In this document: one piece after another, positions 36,645-44,678 of the stretch | Layout: each line of letters opens with the position of its first letter | How positions within the stretch are numbered: the first letter of the stretch is position 1 | Assembly (NCBI RefSeq): GCF_000213255.1 | Contig: NC_015520.1 | Coordinates: 2,004,001 to 2,068,000, forward strand | Reading direction: 5' to 3' | DNA from: Mahella australiensis 50-1 BON | Lineage (GTDB): Bacteria > Bacillota > Clostridia > Mahellales > Mahellaceae | DNA: 64,000 nt | The notes under the pieces: generated by a model | What the model was told of the DNA's origin: nothing | Seen by the model: only the letters and a program-made list of their open reading frames with translations | The model's database searches: none | Position numbers and translations under genes: made by a program

Positions 36645-37292
36645 TTATGGCTCTTCGTACGGTTCACCGGTAAACTGCGGGGGGAAGAAATCCGGCAATG
36701 GCTGCGTCATAAAATCGGCGCAGATATCATCCGGCGATATCTCCTCGCATTCTCTGGGTGCCGGGCAAAAACCCCTAGCTACAATCAGCAATTGGACCTT
36801 GCCTATCACTTTGACAACCACAAATACACCTATGGCCAATATCAGGCTGCCATTTACCATCTCCGCCCTCAATATCTGTGAACGGGTTTCTATAACGATA
36901 TCAAAGCTGAATTCATCAGATGACGTCGGTATATACATAGCAATATCCTTGCTGAAATCCACCGATCCGTTCAGCTCGACATTAGTCGCCGGGCAGGCGC
37001 AGTCATCGCGCAATATCGCTGTAAACGGTACTCGGAATACAAAGCGTACCCTTGCGAAGTTAGGCCTGCCGGTGATTGGGGTTATGGTGAGCGTCCCATC
37101 TACTATAAAACCCGATTCAAATCGAGTATAAAGATAGGTGAAGGGACCTCCGGTTGGGAGCGCCAGACTGACAGCCGGCTCACATTCCCTCTGGAAACAT
37201 GAATCATATACTTTATCCGCTATTATGCATTCTGTTGGAAGCCCCTCGTAGGGTTCCTGCATAATAGTAAATAAATCGTTTTTATCAGGCAT
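36645..37292 (-). CDS. Cys-containing clostridial-type protein of unknown function
   Basis: 215 residues. Begins MPDKNDLFTIMQ, then CIIADKVYDSCFQRECEP, the kind of KVYDSC opening seen in uncharacterised clostridial proteins. Seven or so Cys residues are spread through it (CACP, GFCPAPRECEE, DDICADF) and it ends in a Pro/Phe-rich tail. Beta-strand-rich middle; no signal peptide and no convincing membrane helix. Such proteins are often suspected of belonging to spore outer layers, but that is inference. GGGAGGG precedes the ATG. Function not assigned. Confidence 0.6.
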   Translation of the reverse strand: MPDKNDLFTIMQEPYEGLPTECIIADKVYDSCFQRECEPAVSLALPTGGPFTYLYTRFESGFIVDGTLTITPITGRPNFARVRFVFRVPFTAILRDDCACPATNVELNGSVDFSKDIAMYIPTSSDEFSFDIVIETRSQILRAEMVNGSLILAIGVFVVVKVIGKVQLLIVARGFCPAPRECEEISPDDICADFMTQPLPDFFPPQFTGEPYEEP

Positions 37293-37451
37293 GTATTATA
37301 CCCTCCCTTTATGGATTATGTTTTCTATGATTAATATACTCCGCCAAGCATATAAGTGTTACAAAATTTATCCTAAATCTTCGCTTATTCACATATAATT
37401 CTTATGTGATTACTTATTCACGTCGCATAAGCAAGAGAGGAGGAAATCAGC

Positions 37452-38744
37452 ATGGGGATACAGAATGTCACCAAAGCCCTAATAAAAACCGATGACCGGT
37501 TATGGTATATCTACAGCGATAAAAATCGTTTGGAATACCGGTCTGTGGATAATGGCCAATTATCGGCACAAGCCGGGACTATTATTCAAGACGTGCCGCC
37601 GGGATTTTCAGCTGATGTAGATGTTAAAGGTCATATACATCTTATATGTCAATCGTCGTCGGGGGAAATATTGTACTTTCATTTCGCCGGGCAACAGTGG
37701 GATAAACAAGTGCTTACAAAATACGAGCCTTCGCGTTATTCTATAAAGTATCCAGTGATAAAACTCCTAGGCAAAGACATACATGTATTTTTCGCCATGG
37801 GCAATCTATACAACAGCATCGACTGGACGTTGTACCATTACTTCTGGCATAATGGTCAATGGAAGACGCTTAAAATAGGTCATATCAATCTCGGCCGTCT
37901 TATGAGCCAGTTTCAGGTGGATTTTGACCTCAACGGTAATATACATATAATATACCGGGATAAGGATCAAAAGAGCTACGCTATATATCATGCGGGTTTC
38001 GATAATGAATTCGGGATATGGTCGTCACCCGAAGCCATCACATCAGGTGACAAAAGTCCGGGCTATCCTGCCTTTTTGATACATGGCAATATGATGCATA
38101 TTGTATGGAATAACGTATATAAAAACCATATATGCGTAGAGTATGGTTCTATAGATTTAGACAGAGAAAAAAACAAGGTTATAAAAAAATCAAGCGTTAT
38201 ATCGCCTGAAGGCATCGATGCCATGCGTCCCATTATATCCTACGCTGACCAAAAGCTATGGATTACGTGGTTAAACGGCGGGGATATATATAGCGCCTGC
38301 TCGGACGACAGCGGGAACACATGGCAGTATAACGATACGGTACATTTACCGGAAAACACTCAGATCGAATATTTTGCATATATAGACAAAAATCTGCCGT
38401 ATTTGAACCTTGTTTACGGATATATGAACGGCACAATAAACTCCGTCCCGCCCATATCGTATCAGCAAACGCATGAATATCTATCGGAGGATAAACAGAT
38501 ACGAGCAAGCGCTTTGGATGACACCACAGTCATAGATATGGTCATGGAAAGGATATCGGCACAAGTAAACGAAATAAAAACGCGACAAGCCGATCTGCTT
38601 CAATTATTGGTAAACGCAGACCGGCAATATCAGCAAATTCTCGATGCCATAGAACCGCTGGAACAGCTTAATAACGACATAAAGGCCAAAACTTTGCATA
38701 AGAAAGGAGTAATAGCTCTATTGAGAAAATGGTTATCAATATGA
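37452..38744 (+). CDS. BNR/sialidase-like beta-propeller protein with coiled-coil tail
   Basis: 430 residues. The first 340 carry repeating units with Asp-box-like patterns, such as RLEYRSVDNG, HLICQSSSGEILYF, HIIYRDKDQKSY and IYSACSDDSGNTWQY, typical of a propeller. The C-terminal 80 residues form a coiled coil (RISAQVNEIKTRQADLLQLL and following). No signal peptide. No catalytic sialidase residues can be confirmed, so a binding or structural role is more likely. GAGAGGAGG precedes the ATG. Its last nine bases overlap the convergent DUF3343-like gene. Confidence 0.65.
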   Translation: MGIQNVTKALIKTDDRLWYIYSDKNRLEYRSVDNGQLSAQAGTIIQDVPPGFSADVDVKGHIHLICQSSSGEILYFHFAGQQWDKQVLTKYEPSRYSIKYPVIKLLGKDIHVFFAMGNLYNSIDWTLYHYFWHNGQWKTLKIGHINLGRLMSQFQVDFDLNGNIHIIYRDKDQKSYAIYHAGFDNEFGIWSSPEAITSGDKSPGYPAFLIHGNMMHIVWNNVYKNHICVEYGSIDLDREKNKVIKKSSVISPEGIDAMRPIISYADQKLWITWLNGGDIYSACSDDSGNTWQYNDTVHLPENTQIEYFAYIDKNLPYLNLVYGYMNGTINSVPPISYQQTHEYLSEDKQIRASALDDTTVIDMVMERISAQVNEIKTRQADLLQLLVNADRQYQQILDAIEPLEQLNNDIKAKTLHKKGVIALLRKWLSI

Positions 38745-38987
38745 TACCTTAAACCAGCGATTTAAGTTGTCTTTTTGGTAAATACCTATTATCTCTATGC
38801 CCAATGCCTTTATAGCCGATGCTACAAGAGAGGTGTCCTTGGCGTAAAACCATAAAGATAAACTGCAACCTTTACCCAAACCTACCGGCGTAGAAGCAAT
38901 GGCTGCTTTTATACCCCTGGAAAAAAGATAGTTTTCCAGGGCAAAAGCCTGTTGCCTTGAACGCACGACCACCACGCGGTCCATCAT
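38736..38987 (-). CDS. DUF3343-like small protein
   Basis: 83 residues. RVVVVRSRQQAFALENYLFSR, then GIKAAIASTPVGLGKGCSLSL and a C-terminal strand-helix unit match DUF3343, a family related to putative Se/S carrier proteins. The conserved Cys lies in GKGCSLSL. GGAGG is six to eight bases before ATG 38987; the longer frame to 39050 reads back into the glycosyltransferase gene. It follows that gene by five bases, so the two are co-transcribed; a functional link is unclear. Confidence 0.75.
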   Translation of the reverse strand: MMDRVVVVRSRQQAFALENYLFSRGIKAAIASTPVGLGKGCSLSLWFYAKDTSLVASAIKALGIEIIGIYQKDNLNRWFKVSY

Positions 38988-38992
38988 AAAGT

Positions 38993-40006
38993 TCACCTCC
39001 GAATCATACCGTCTAAAACATCCGATACCCTTTTTGCCCTTTCGGCCCATGAATTAGCCCTTGCGAATTCCCTCCGTTGCTTTACATGCTCCTCATCATT
39101 GCTTTCAATCCAATAAGTTATATTTTTAACAAATTCGTCTGTATTTTTGGAAACCGACACAAAAGGTATATCCTCCAATTCATATATATCGGTACTCACC
39201 ACAGGCTTGCCGGCGCTTAAATACTCATATAATTTAACCGGATTTACCGCATCGGTCATGCCGCTCTTGCGAAACGGTATCACGCACACGTCAAAGCAGT
39301 TTATATAGCATGGCAACTCTTCATACGCCTTTCTCCCAAGGTAATATATATTGCTACCGTGCGCCACATCGGAAAAATTAAAATACAAAGGGCCTATAAA
39401 GACAAAATCCCATTGTTTGCATCTATCGGCCACGGATTTTATAAGCTGCCAGTCCAGCCAGGAAGCAATGGCACCGCTGTACCCTATCACAGGTCTTTCT
39501 CCATTGGGCATATCACCAGGCCTAGGGTTTTTACCATTTGATGCAAAATGATCATAATCGGCCCCGTTTGGGCATAGATAAACGTGCGGATGGCGTGTCT
39601 TATATTCATCACATAGTTTTTTAGACGTCGCAAATATCACATCAGCACGCCGCACCAACTCCGGTATACCATGGGCCCATCCTGCAAAATCCTCGCTGGC
39701 ATCATCTATAGCGTCAAATACCACCAATCGCTCGCGCAATTTGTCTATATATTTTATATTTGGCGGATAAGTTATCCATAATATTGGTCGTTCTTCCAGT
39801 TTGCCTATATTTATACTCACCTTTTTGGTACATACATAGAAATTGGGCTCCACTTCCTGTATGGGTTCATGCTGAGGTATACAAACTGGGGCATTATAAA
39901 AAATCACCCTATATTCACCAGTTCGGCATAAATATTTTAATAACTGCTGCGGCCGTTGGTAGAGCCAGTAATAATCTATAGTAGGCGGATATATAATTGT
40001 ATGCAT
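38993..40006 (-). CDS. Glycosyltransferase family 1-like protein
   Basis: 337 residues, GT-B fold. Starts IIYPPTIDYYWLYQRPQQLLKYL, a pattern of YP-type glycosyltransferases annotated near surface polymers; PVIGYSGAIASWLDWQLI starts the C-terminal half and NPVKLYEYLSAGKPVVSTDI is the donor-binding region. No membrane segment. Part of the cluster with GT2-TPR and DUF6385-type genes. Sugar and acceptor not deducible. Confidence 0.82.
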   Translation of the reverse strand: MHTIIYPPTIDYYWLYQRPQQLLKYLCRTGEYRVIFYNAPVCIPQHEPIQEVEPNFYVCTKKVSINIGKLEERPILWITYPPNIKYIDKLRERLVVFDAIDDASEDFAGWAHGIPELVRRADVIFATSKKLCDEYKTRHPHVYLCPNGADYDHFASNGKNPRPGDMPNGERPVIGYSGAIASWLDWQLIKSVADRCKQWDFVFIGPLYFNFSDVAHGSNIYYLGRKAYEELPCYINCFDVCVIPFRKSGMTDAVNPVKLYEYLSAGKPVVSTDIYELEDIPFVSVSKNTDEFVKNITYWIESNDEEHVKQRREFARANSWAERAKRVSDVLDGMIRR

Positions 40007-40054
40007 ATTTCCCCTCCTAATCGTATATGTAAAAGGAGGGATGGCATACAGGCT

Positions 40055-40918
40055 CTATAGTTGAGCCTGATAGCATATATGCAACGATGTGGATTCGGCT
40101 ATATTTACCGACCGATATGCGACGCGAAGATATCGCCCAAAACGTGCAGGCACCATGGCTTTCATCATGCCCGGCGCTAAGACATCCTCATCGCTGTCAT
40201 CTATATATGAGCTGTCGTCGGGGCTTATCTGTAGCTTAACCATGGCATCGTTAGCACCGTCATTTTTTATAAAAACCGTGACAATGCTCTGCTGCGATAC
40301 GTCAAAGGCCTCCGAATATCGCCATTCATCGCCGCTATCTGTCGATAAATATACATTGGTAAAAGCACGCTGAGCCAGATTTACAGAAATAACGGATTGA
40401 TAGCTGACCTCCAGTATAGGGCGCAGCATCGGGTCATCTGTAGCCTCTTTGCTATATACCCGCTTGGTTTCAAACTGTGTCGACTCGTCGCTTTTGAGCA
40501 ACAAACCGTAGTTGGGATATAAGCCCATATACCAACCTCTTACCAGCGCCGTCACATCCCATTCGTACCAGCCCGGGCCAAGCACGATAGACTGGCTACC
40601 ATATACGGTAGGATCAAATGACGGCTGATTATTCCAGGTTACAGTCATCTCATTCCATAACGCGGTAACCCTATAAGGCGTGAATATGCCTTTTACATCC
40701 ATTCTAGTGACCTCAGCCACATAGAGTCGCATCACGGCCGCTGTTATCCACGTATCAGCCGGCAATGCGGATAGATCAAACTGGATCAAAAGACGATAAC
40801 GCGACGGCGGATAATATAGTCCCATCCATATAACTTGATCCCAACCTGTATTTGTATTCGGCCTAGCTGTCTCCAGCCCGGCGTCCTTTAACGAAGACTG
40901 TATTATAATACTCGGCAT
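40055..40918 (-). CDS. DNRLRE-type plus DUF6385-like surface protein
   Basis: 287 residues in two parts. Residues 1-175 resemble DNRLRE/disaggregatase-type beta domains: SSLKDAGLETARPNTN, YRLLIQFDLSALPADTWI, WNEMTVTWNNQPSFD and WDVTALVRGWY. Residues 176-287 match the C-terminal part of the protein at 42832-43563 (shared RAFT, LQISP, RY.RV.Y.S), assigned to DUF6385. No signal peptide, so export by the Sec route is unlikely. Adjacent to GT2-TPR, which may modify it. Function inferred as structural. Confidence 0.75.
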   Translation of the reverse strand: MPSIIIQSSLKDAGLETARPNTNTGWDQVIWMGLYYPPSRYRLLIQFDLSALPADTWITAAVMRLYVAEVTRMDVKGIFTPYRVTALWNEMTVTWNNQPSFDPTVYGSQSIVLGPGWYEWDVTALVRGWYMGLYPNYGLLLKSDESTQFETKRVYSKEATDDPMLRPILEVSYQSVISVNLAQRAFTNVYLSTDSGDEWRYSEAFDVSQQSIVTVFIKNDGANDAMVKLQISPDDSSYIDDSDEDVLAPGMMKAMVPARFGRYLRVAYRSVNIAESTSLHICYQAQL

Positions 40919-40929
40919 ATCCCAACACC

Positions 40930-42732
40930 CTAAACCTTTTGTCCAAGCAACGATTTAAGCATATCCAAGCTCTCGCCGTCGTAAACCTCAAAAGCCTTTA
41001 TGGAACGCAACAGCTCTTCTCTCGCCAGAACGCTATAGCCGTACCTATAATAGAGCTTACCGAGTTGCATCAACACGTCGTCGCTGTCTATAAGGTTAAG
41101 CAAATTGAGGGCGCGTTCAAACAGTTCAAATCTTTTAAAGCCCAGCAGCCTATCCAGTATTTCAAAGATGATTTTTTCATATTCACGAGATGACTCGTCG
41201 CCACCGGACAATGCCTGTATCGCATCGCTCTGCTTTAAGATGGCAAAAAACGCCTTATACACATCTATAATGTGGCTGGGCAGCGATTGCTGTTCCATAA
41301 AATATATGGCTACTTCGGCATCCTCCCATTGCTGCTGCATCCAGAAACACCATACTATATCCTTCAATGCCGCAGGATAATACGGTATATCGGACGGTAT
41401 ATCGATCAAGCACCTATAGGCCTCTTCAAACCTATCCAAATGCATGAGACACTGCGCTTTCAAATAAAGGAATTTAGGAGAAAGCTCTATATCTTGAGCA
41501 GCTTTTTCGATATAATCGATAGATATATCGTATCGATGCTCGCAAAACAGTATATCTGCTAAAATCAACTTCGAATTAGCCGTACTGTCAAAATATTGTT
41601 CTAATTTATTCAATGCCTGCTCAGGCTCCAGCAGCAAGAATAATATATGACCTATTCTATAGATCGGCTCAAGAAAATCCGGTTTTTGCTGTAGTGCGTA
41701 AAGATAATGCTTATATGCCATCTCATAATCCTTAAGCTCCTCATATATTTCACCCATAGCGGCATAGGATCGATATCCTCCGACGCCGAGCAAAAATGCG
41801 TAAAGCAGTGGGGCCTCGCCCATGTCAACGCACTGTTTAAATCCCCTTAAAGCTTGGGAATACAATCCTAACTGATGATATATATCCGACTTAATATATA
41901 CGAGATCTGTAAGCTTCGGGAAATCTTTAAGCCCCTTTTGGATTATCTCCAAAGCTTCACCATATCTACCCAACCTTTGGAGACACAATGTCGCTTGTAT
42001 ATATATCTTGGATGCATAGCCCAGATGAGGGTTTAAATCTTTAAGAACCTCCTTATATAAATTTAAGGCCTTCTCATAGTTGCCTAAAGCAAAATATTCA
42101 TTACCAAGATTATACATAATAAACGCTTCACCCGGATAACGTACTAACTGTTCTTCCAATATGGCTATATTTCGCTGCCTTTTATGCTGCTTTTCCACAT
42201 TATAGCGCAAATAACCGTAATGGTATACCCTTACATCGGATATTCTAAGCTTAGCCTCCGGATTAACACGCGTGATCACAGAGGCCAATTGTTCGTGTAT
42301 AGCACCTATAAATCTGTATTGTTCGCAATTTCGCACTAATTTCAGGTTCAGGTTGCTGACCACATCGGAACCGGCGTACTCCCCTATATAACTCAGAACT
42401 TGAAAGAAATAACCTTCGGCGTCCTCATGCGTCAGACCGATTACTTTTCGGCAATCCTCTTCGACCAGCTCCTCGTCAGCGTCCATAAGCAATATCCATT
42501 CCCCATTAGCTTTATCCATAGCTACATTTCTCGCTTGACTGAAGTCATTATTCCAAGGCACCTGATATACTTTACATCCGAAGTCCCTGGCTATATTTAT
42601 GGTGGTGTCCGAAGAACCGGTGTCTACTACGATCATTTCATCGACAATACCTTTAACACTGGTAAGGCACCTGGCAAGGCTATCCTGCTCATCCTTTACT
42701 ATCATGCAAAGGCTTATTAATGGCTTTGACAT
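40930..42732 (-). CDS. GT2 glycosyltransferase with TPR repeats
   Basis: 600 residues. N-terminal GT-A domain (about 1-225): ISLCMIVKDEQDSLARCL, EMIVVDTGSSDTT and the metal-binding ILLMDADEE, then IHEQLAS. From about 200 onward TPR units run to the C-terminus (for example YNLGNEYFALGNYEKALNLY and AYKHYLYALQQKPDFLEPIY). Bacterial GT2-TPR proteins of this type often glycosylate proteins or build surface glycans. Lies exactly between two genes that encode the same C-terminal domain, so those products are plausible targets. Confidence 0.88.
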   Translation of the reverse strand: MSKPLISLCMIVKDEQDSLARCLTSVKGIVDEMIVVDTGSSDTTINIARDFGCKVYQVPWNNDFSQARNVAMDKANGEWILLMDADEELVEEDCRKVIGLTHEDAEGYFFQVLSYIGEYAGSDVVSNLNLKLVRNCEQYRFIGAIHEQLASVITRVNPEAKLRISDVRVYHYGYLRYNVEKQHKRQRNIAILEEQLVRYPGEAFIMYNLGNEYFALGNYEKALNLYKEVLKDLNPHLGYASKIYIQATLCLQRLGRYGEALEIIQKGLKDFPKLTDLVYIKSDIYHQLGLYSQALRGFKQCVDMGEAPLLYAFLLGVGGYRSYAAMGEIYEELKDYEMAYKHYLYALQQKPDFLEPIYRIGHILFLLLEPEQALNKLEQYFDSTANSKLILADILFCEHRYDISIDYIEKAAQDIELSPKFLYLKAQCLMHLDRFEEAYRCLIDIPSDIPYYPAALKDIVWCFWMQQQWEDAEVAIYFMEQQSLPSHIIDVYKAFFAILKQSDAIQALSGGDESSREYEKIIFEILDRLLGFKRFELFERALNLLNLIDSDDVLMQLGKLYYRYGYSVLAREELLRSIKAFEVYDGESLDMLKSLLGQKV

Positions 42733-42831
42733 AAATAAACCCCCAATAAATCCTTCAGGGGATAGCTTTTATCCCCTGAAAGTCAATTTATCCTCTTTTT
42801 ATACTATATGGGAAACTGTTTTATTAAGTGA

Positions 42832-43563
42832 TTAAACCTGGCCATTAAAATAAAATTCGGCCGTAGCGGTGTCCGTGCCACTATCATAATAAACCCTCGT
42901 ATAGCGCAGGAAATTCTTTGCCACCAATACCGCTTTTTGACCGGCCTCTACGCTTACAGGACCGCTGCCATCATCGACAAAGTAGGCGTCTGTCTCGGTA
43001 GGGCTTATTTGCAACTGAACCGTTATGGCAGCCTCACCGGTATTGTTGACATAAAAACTATACAGCGAATACTGCGAGGTGTCTGTCTGCAACACCGTAC
43101 CAGTACCTACCACCCCATCTATACCAGTATTGGTTTCGGTAAAAGCCCTGGCTCCCAGCTCTACGCTGTCAGCGGCAGCTGTCAACGGACGTATATCGAA
43201 GTCGGTAGCCGTCACTGTCACTACATCGGCGTCTGTCAGTGGACGTATATCAAAGGCTATGGCGGTTACCGTTACCACATCGGCATCTGTTAACGGACGT
43301 ATATCAAGGTCGGTAGCCGTTACTGTCACTACATCGGCGTCTGTCAGTGGACGTATATCAAAGGCTATGGCGGTTACCGTTACCACATCGGCATCTGTCA
43401 GCGGACGTATATCGAAGGCTGCCGCAGTCACCGTTACAGAGCCCAGATCCAATCGCCCATCCGTAGCGGTTAATATAGGCCTGGCAATACCGCCGCCATC
43501 CACACCGTTAATAGTGGTCTGCAATTGGCTGGCCACATTGTTGAATACAAGATTATTGGGCAT
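42832..43563 (-). CDS. Repeat protein with DUF6385-like C-terminal domain
   Basis: 243 residues. N-terminus MPNNLVFNNVASQLQ, then four full copies and one partial copy of an 18-residue unit (FDIRPLTDADVVTVTA plus two, residues about 50-128), then a C-terminal domain (about 139-243) shared with the protein at 40055-40918: RAFT, VQLQISP, DD, RYTRVYYDSG. Val/Thr-rich repeats suggest a beta-solenoid or fibre-like stem. No signal peptide. Thr-rich repeats are possible glycosylation sites for the neighbouring GT2-TPR; this is inference. Confidence 0.75.
   Translation of the reverse strand: MPNNLVFNNVASQLQTTINGVDGGGIARPILTATDGRLDLGSVTVTAAAFDIRPLTDADVVTVTAIAFDIRPLTDADVVTVTATDLDIRPLTDADVVTVTAIAFDIRPLTDADVVTVTATDFDIRPLTAAADSVELGARAFTETNTGIDGVVGTGTVLQTDTSQYSLYSFYVNNTGEAAITVQLQISPTETDAYFVDDGSGPVSVEAGQKAVLVAKNFLRYTRVYYDSGTDTATAEFYFNGQV
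43180..43416 (-). repeat. In-frame 54-bp tandem repeats, higher-order 108-bp unit
   Basis: Four full and one partial 54-base units encode the 18-residue repeats. Two successive 108-base blocks differ at only a few positions (for example GCCGTCACTG versus GCCGTTACTG), so the array grew by recent doubling of a two-unit block and is likely to vary in copy number between strains. Confidence 0.85.
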
Positions 43564-43751
43564 ATATTCTCATCACCTATCATCATAAATTAGATATACC
43601 GCTGTCATGTCAAAGGGACGGGAGGGTATTACTCAATCCAGCAGTATATCTAATATATATATATGCATAAGGATATAAAATGGGATATACTTTACGCAAA
43701 AAATTTCACTGCCTCAGAGATATAGTTAAAAGAAGGGTATTTTACCGATAT

Positions 43752-44678
43752 TCAAACGATATATTCTAAGATGTGCTCCACCAGTTCGCCTTTTGATTCA
43801 AACTCATCTACATTAAACCAACGTATGTTTTTATCCCTGTTAAACCATGTCCATTGGCGCTTGGCCAGCCTGCGCGTATTGCGCTTTATCAACATAACCG
43901 CCTCATCCAATGTGCATAATCCCTTCAAGTACGCCAACAGCTCTTTATAGCCGACTGCCTGCATAGCCACCGGATTATCAGCATAGCCGTTAGCTTTAAG
44001 CCACTTTACCTCTTCGAGCAGCCCTTTTGCCATCATGGCATCGACGCGCTGCTCTATCCTGTTGTAAAGACGTTGGCGGTCCATAGTGAGGCCTATCATA
44101 ACAGCATTATAACGCGGCGGCACGCTTTTTGAACGCTGCTGATAATACGATATCGGCCGTCCCGTCTTATAGTATACCTCCAGCGCCCGTATTATCCGCT
44201 TAAGATCATTGCGGCTTATTCTTGCTGCCGCATCGGGATCTACACTGGCCAACTCGTCGTATAAGGCATCAGCCCCGTATTCCCGAGCTTTATGCCGCAA
44301 ATTTTCCCGCAATTCCGCATCAGGCGCACCTTCGCTGAAATCCAGATTATATACCATAGAATTTATATACAATCCTGTGCCCCCCACCAGCATAGGCATG
44401 CGTCCATGGGCTATTATTTCATCTATGCATTGTTCGGCCATGCGTTGGAATAGTGCAACGCTAAAAGCCTCGTCGGGCGTTACCACATCTATCATATAAT
44501 GCGGTATACCCTTTCGCTCCTCCGGCGTCGGTTTAGCCGAACCTATATCCATATATTTATATACCTGTGTCGCGTCGGCCGATATAATAGAACCGTTTAT
44601 CCTTTGCGCGACTTCTATGGCAACGTCGGTCTTTCCCACAGCGGTAGGCCCCACTATAACTATCAACGGTTTTTGCAT
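43752..44678 (-). CDS. miaA: tRNA dimethylallyltransferase
   Basis: Adds the dimethylallyl group to A37 of tRNAs reading UNN codons. 308 residues. P-loop VIVGPTAVGKTDVAI, DATQVYKYMDIGSAKP, MLVGGTGLYINSMVY and RNTRRLAKRQWTWFNRD are diagnostic. Its ATG shares one base with the mutL stop (TAATG). In many Firmicutes hfq follows miaA; here it does not. MiaB, the next enzyme on the same base, is encoded at the other end of the cluster. Confidence 0.97.
   Translation of the reverse strand: MQKPLIVIVGPTAVGKTDVAIEVAQRINGSIISADATQVYKYMDIGSAKPTPEERKGIPHYMIDVVTPDEAFSVALFQRMAEQCIDEIIAHGRMPMLVGGTGLYINSMVYNLDFSEGAPDAELRENLRHKAREYGADALYDELASVDPDAAARISRNDLKRIIRALEVYYKTGRPISYYQQRSKSVPPRYNAVMIGLTMDRQRLYNRIEQRVDAMMAKGLLEEVKWLKANGYADNPVAMQAVGYKELLAYLKGLCTLDEAVMLIKRNTRRLAKRQWTWFNRDKNIRWFNVDEFESKGELVEHILEYIV

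Noticed and set aside
43180-43416. CRISPR-like regular repeats
   Set aside because: The 54-base units are in frame, have no unique spacers and encode a regular 18-residue protein repeat.
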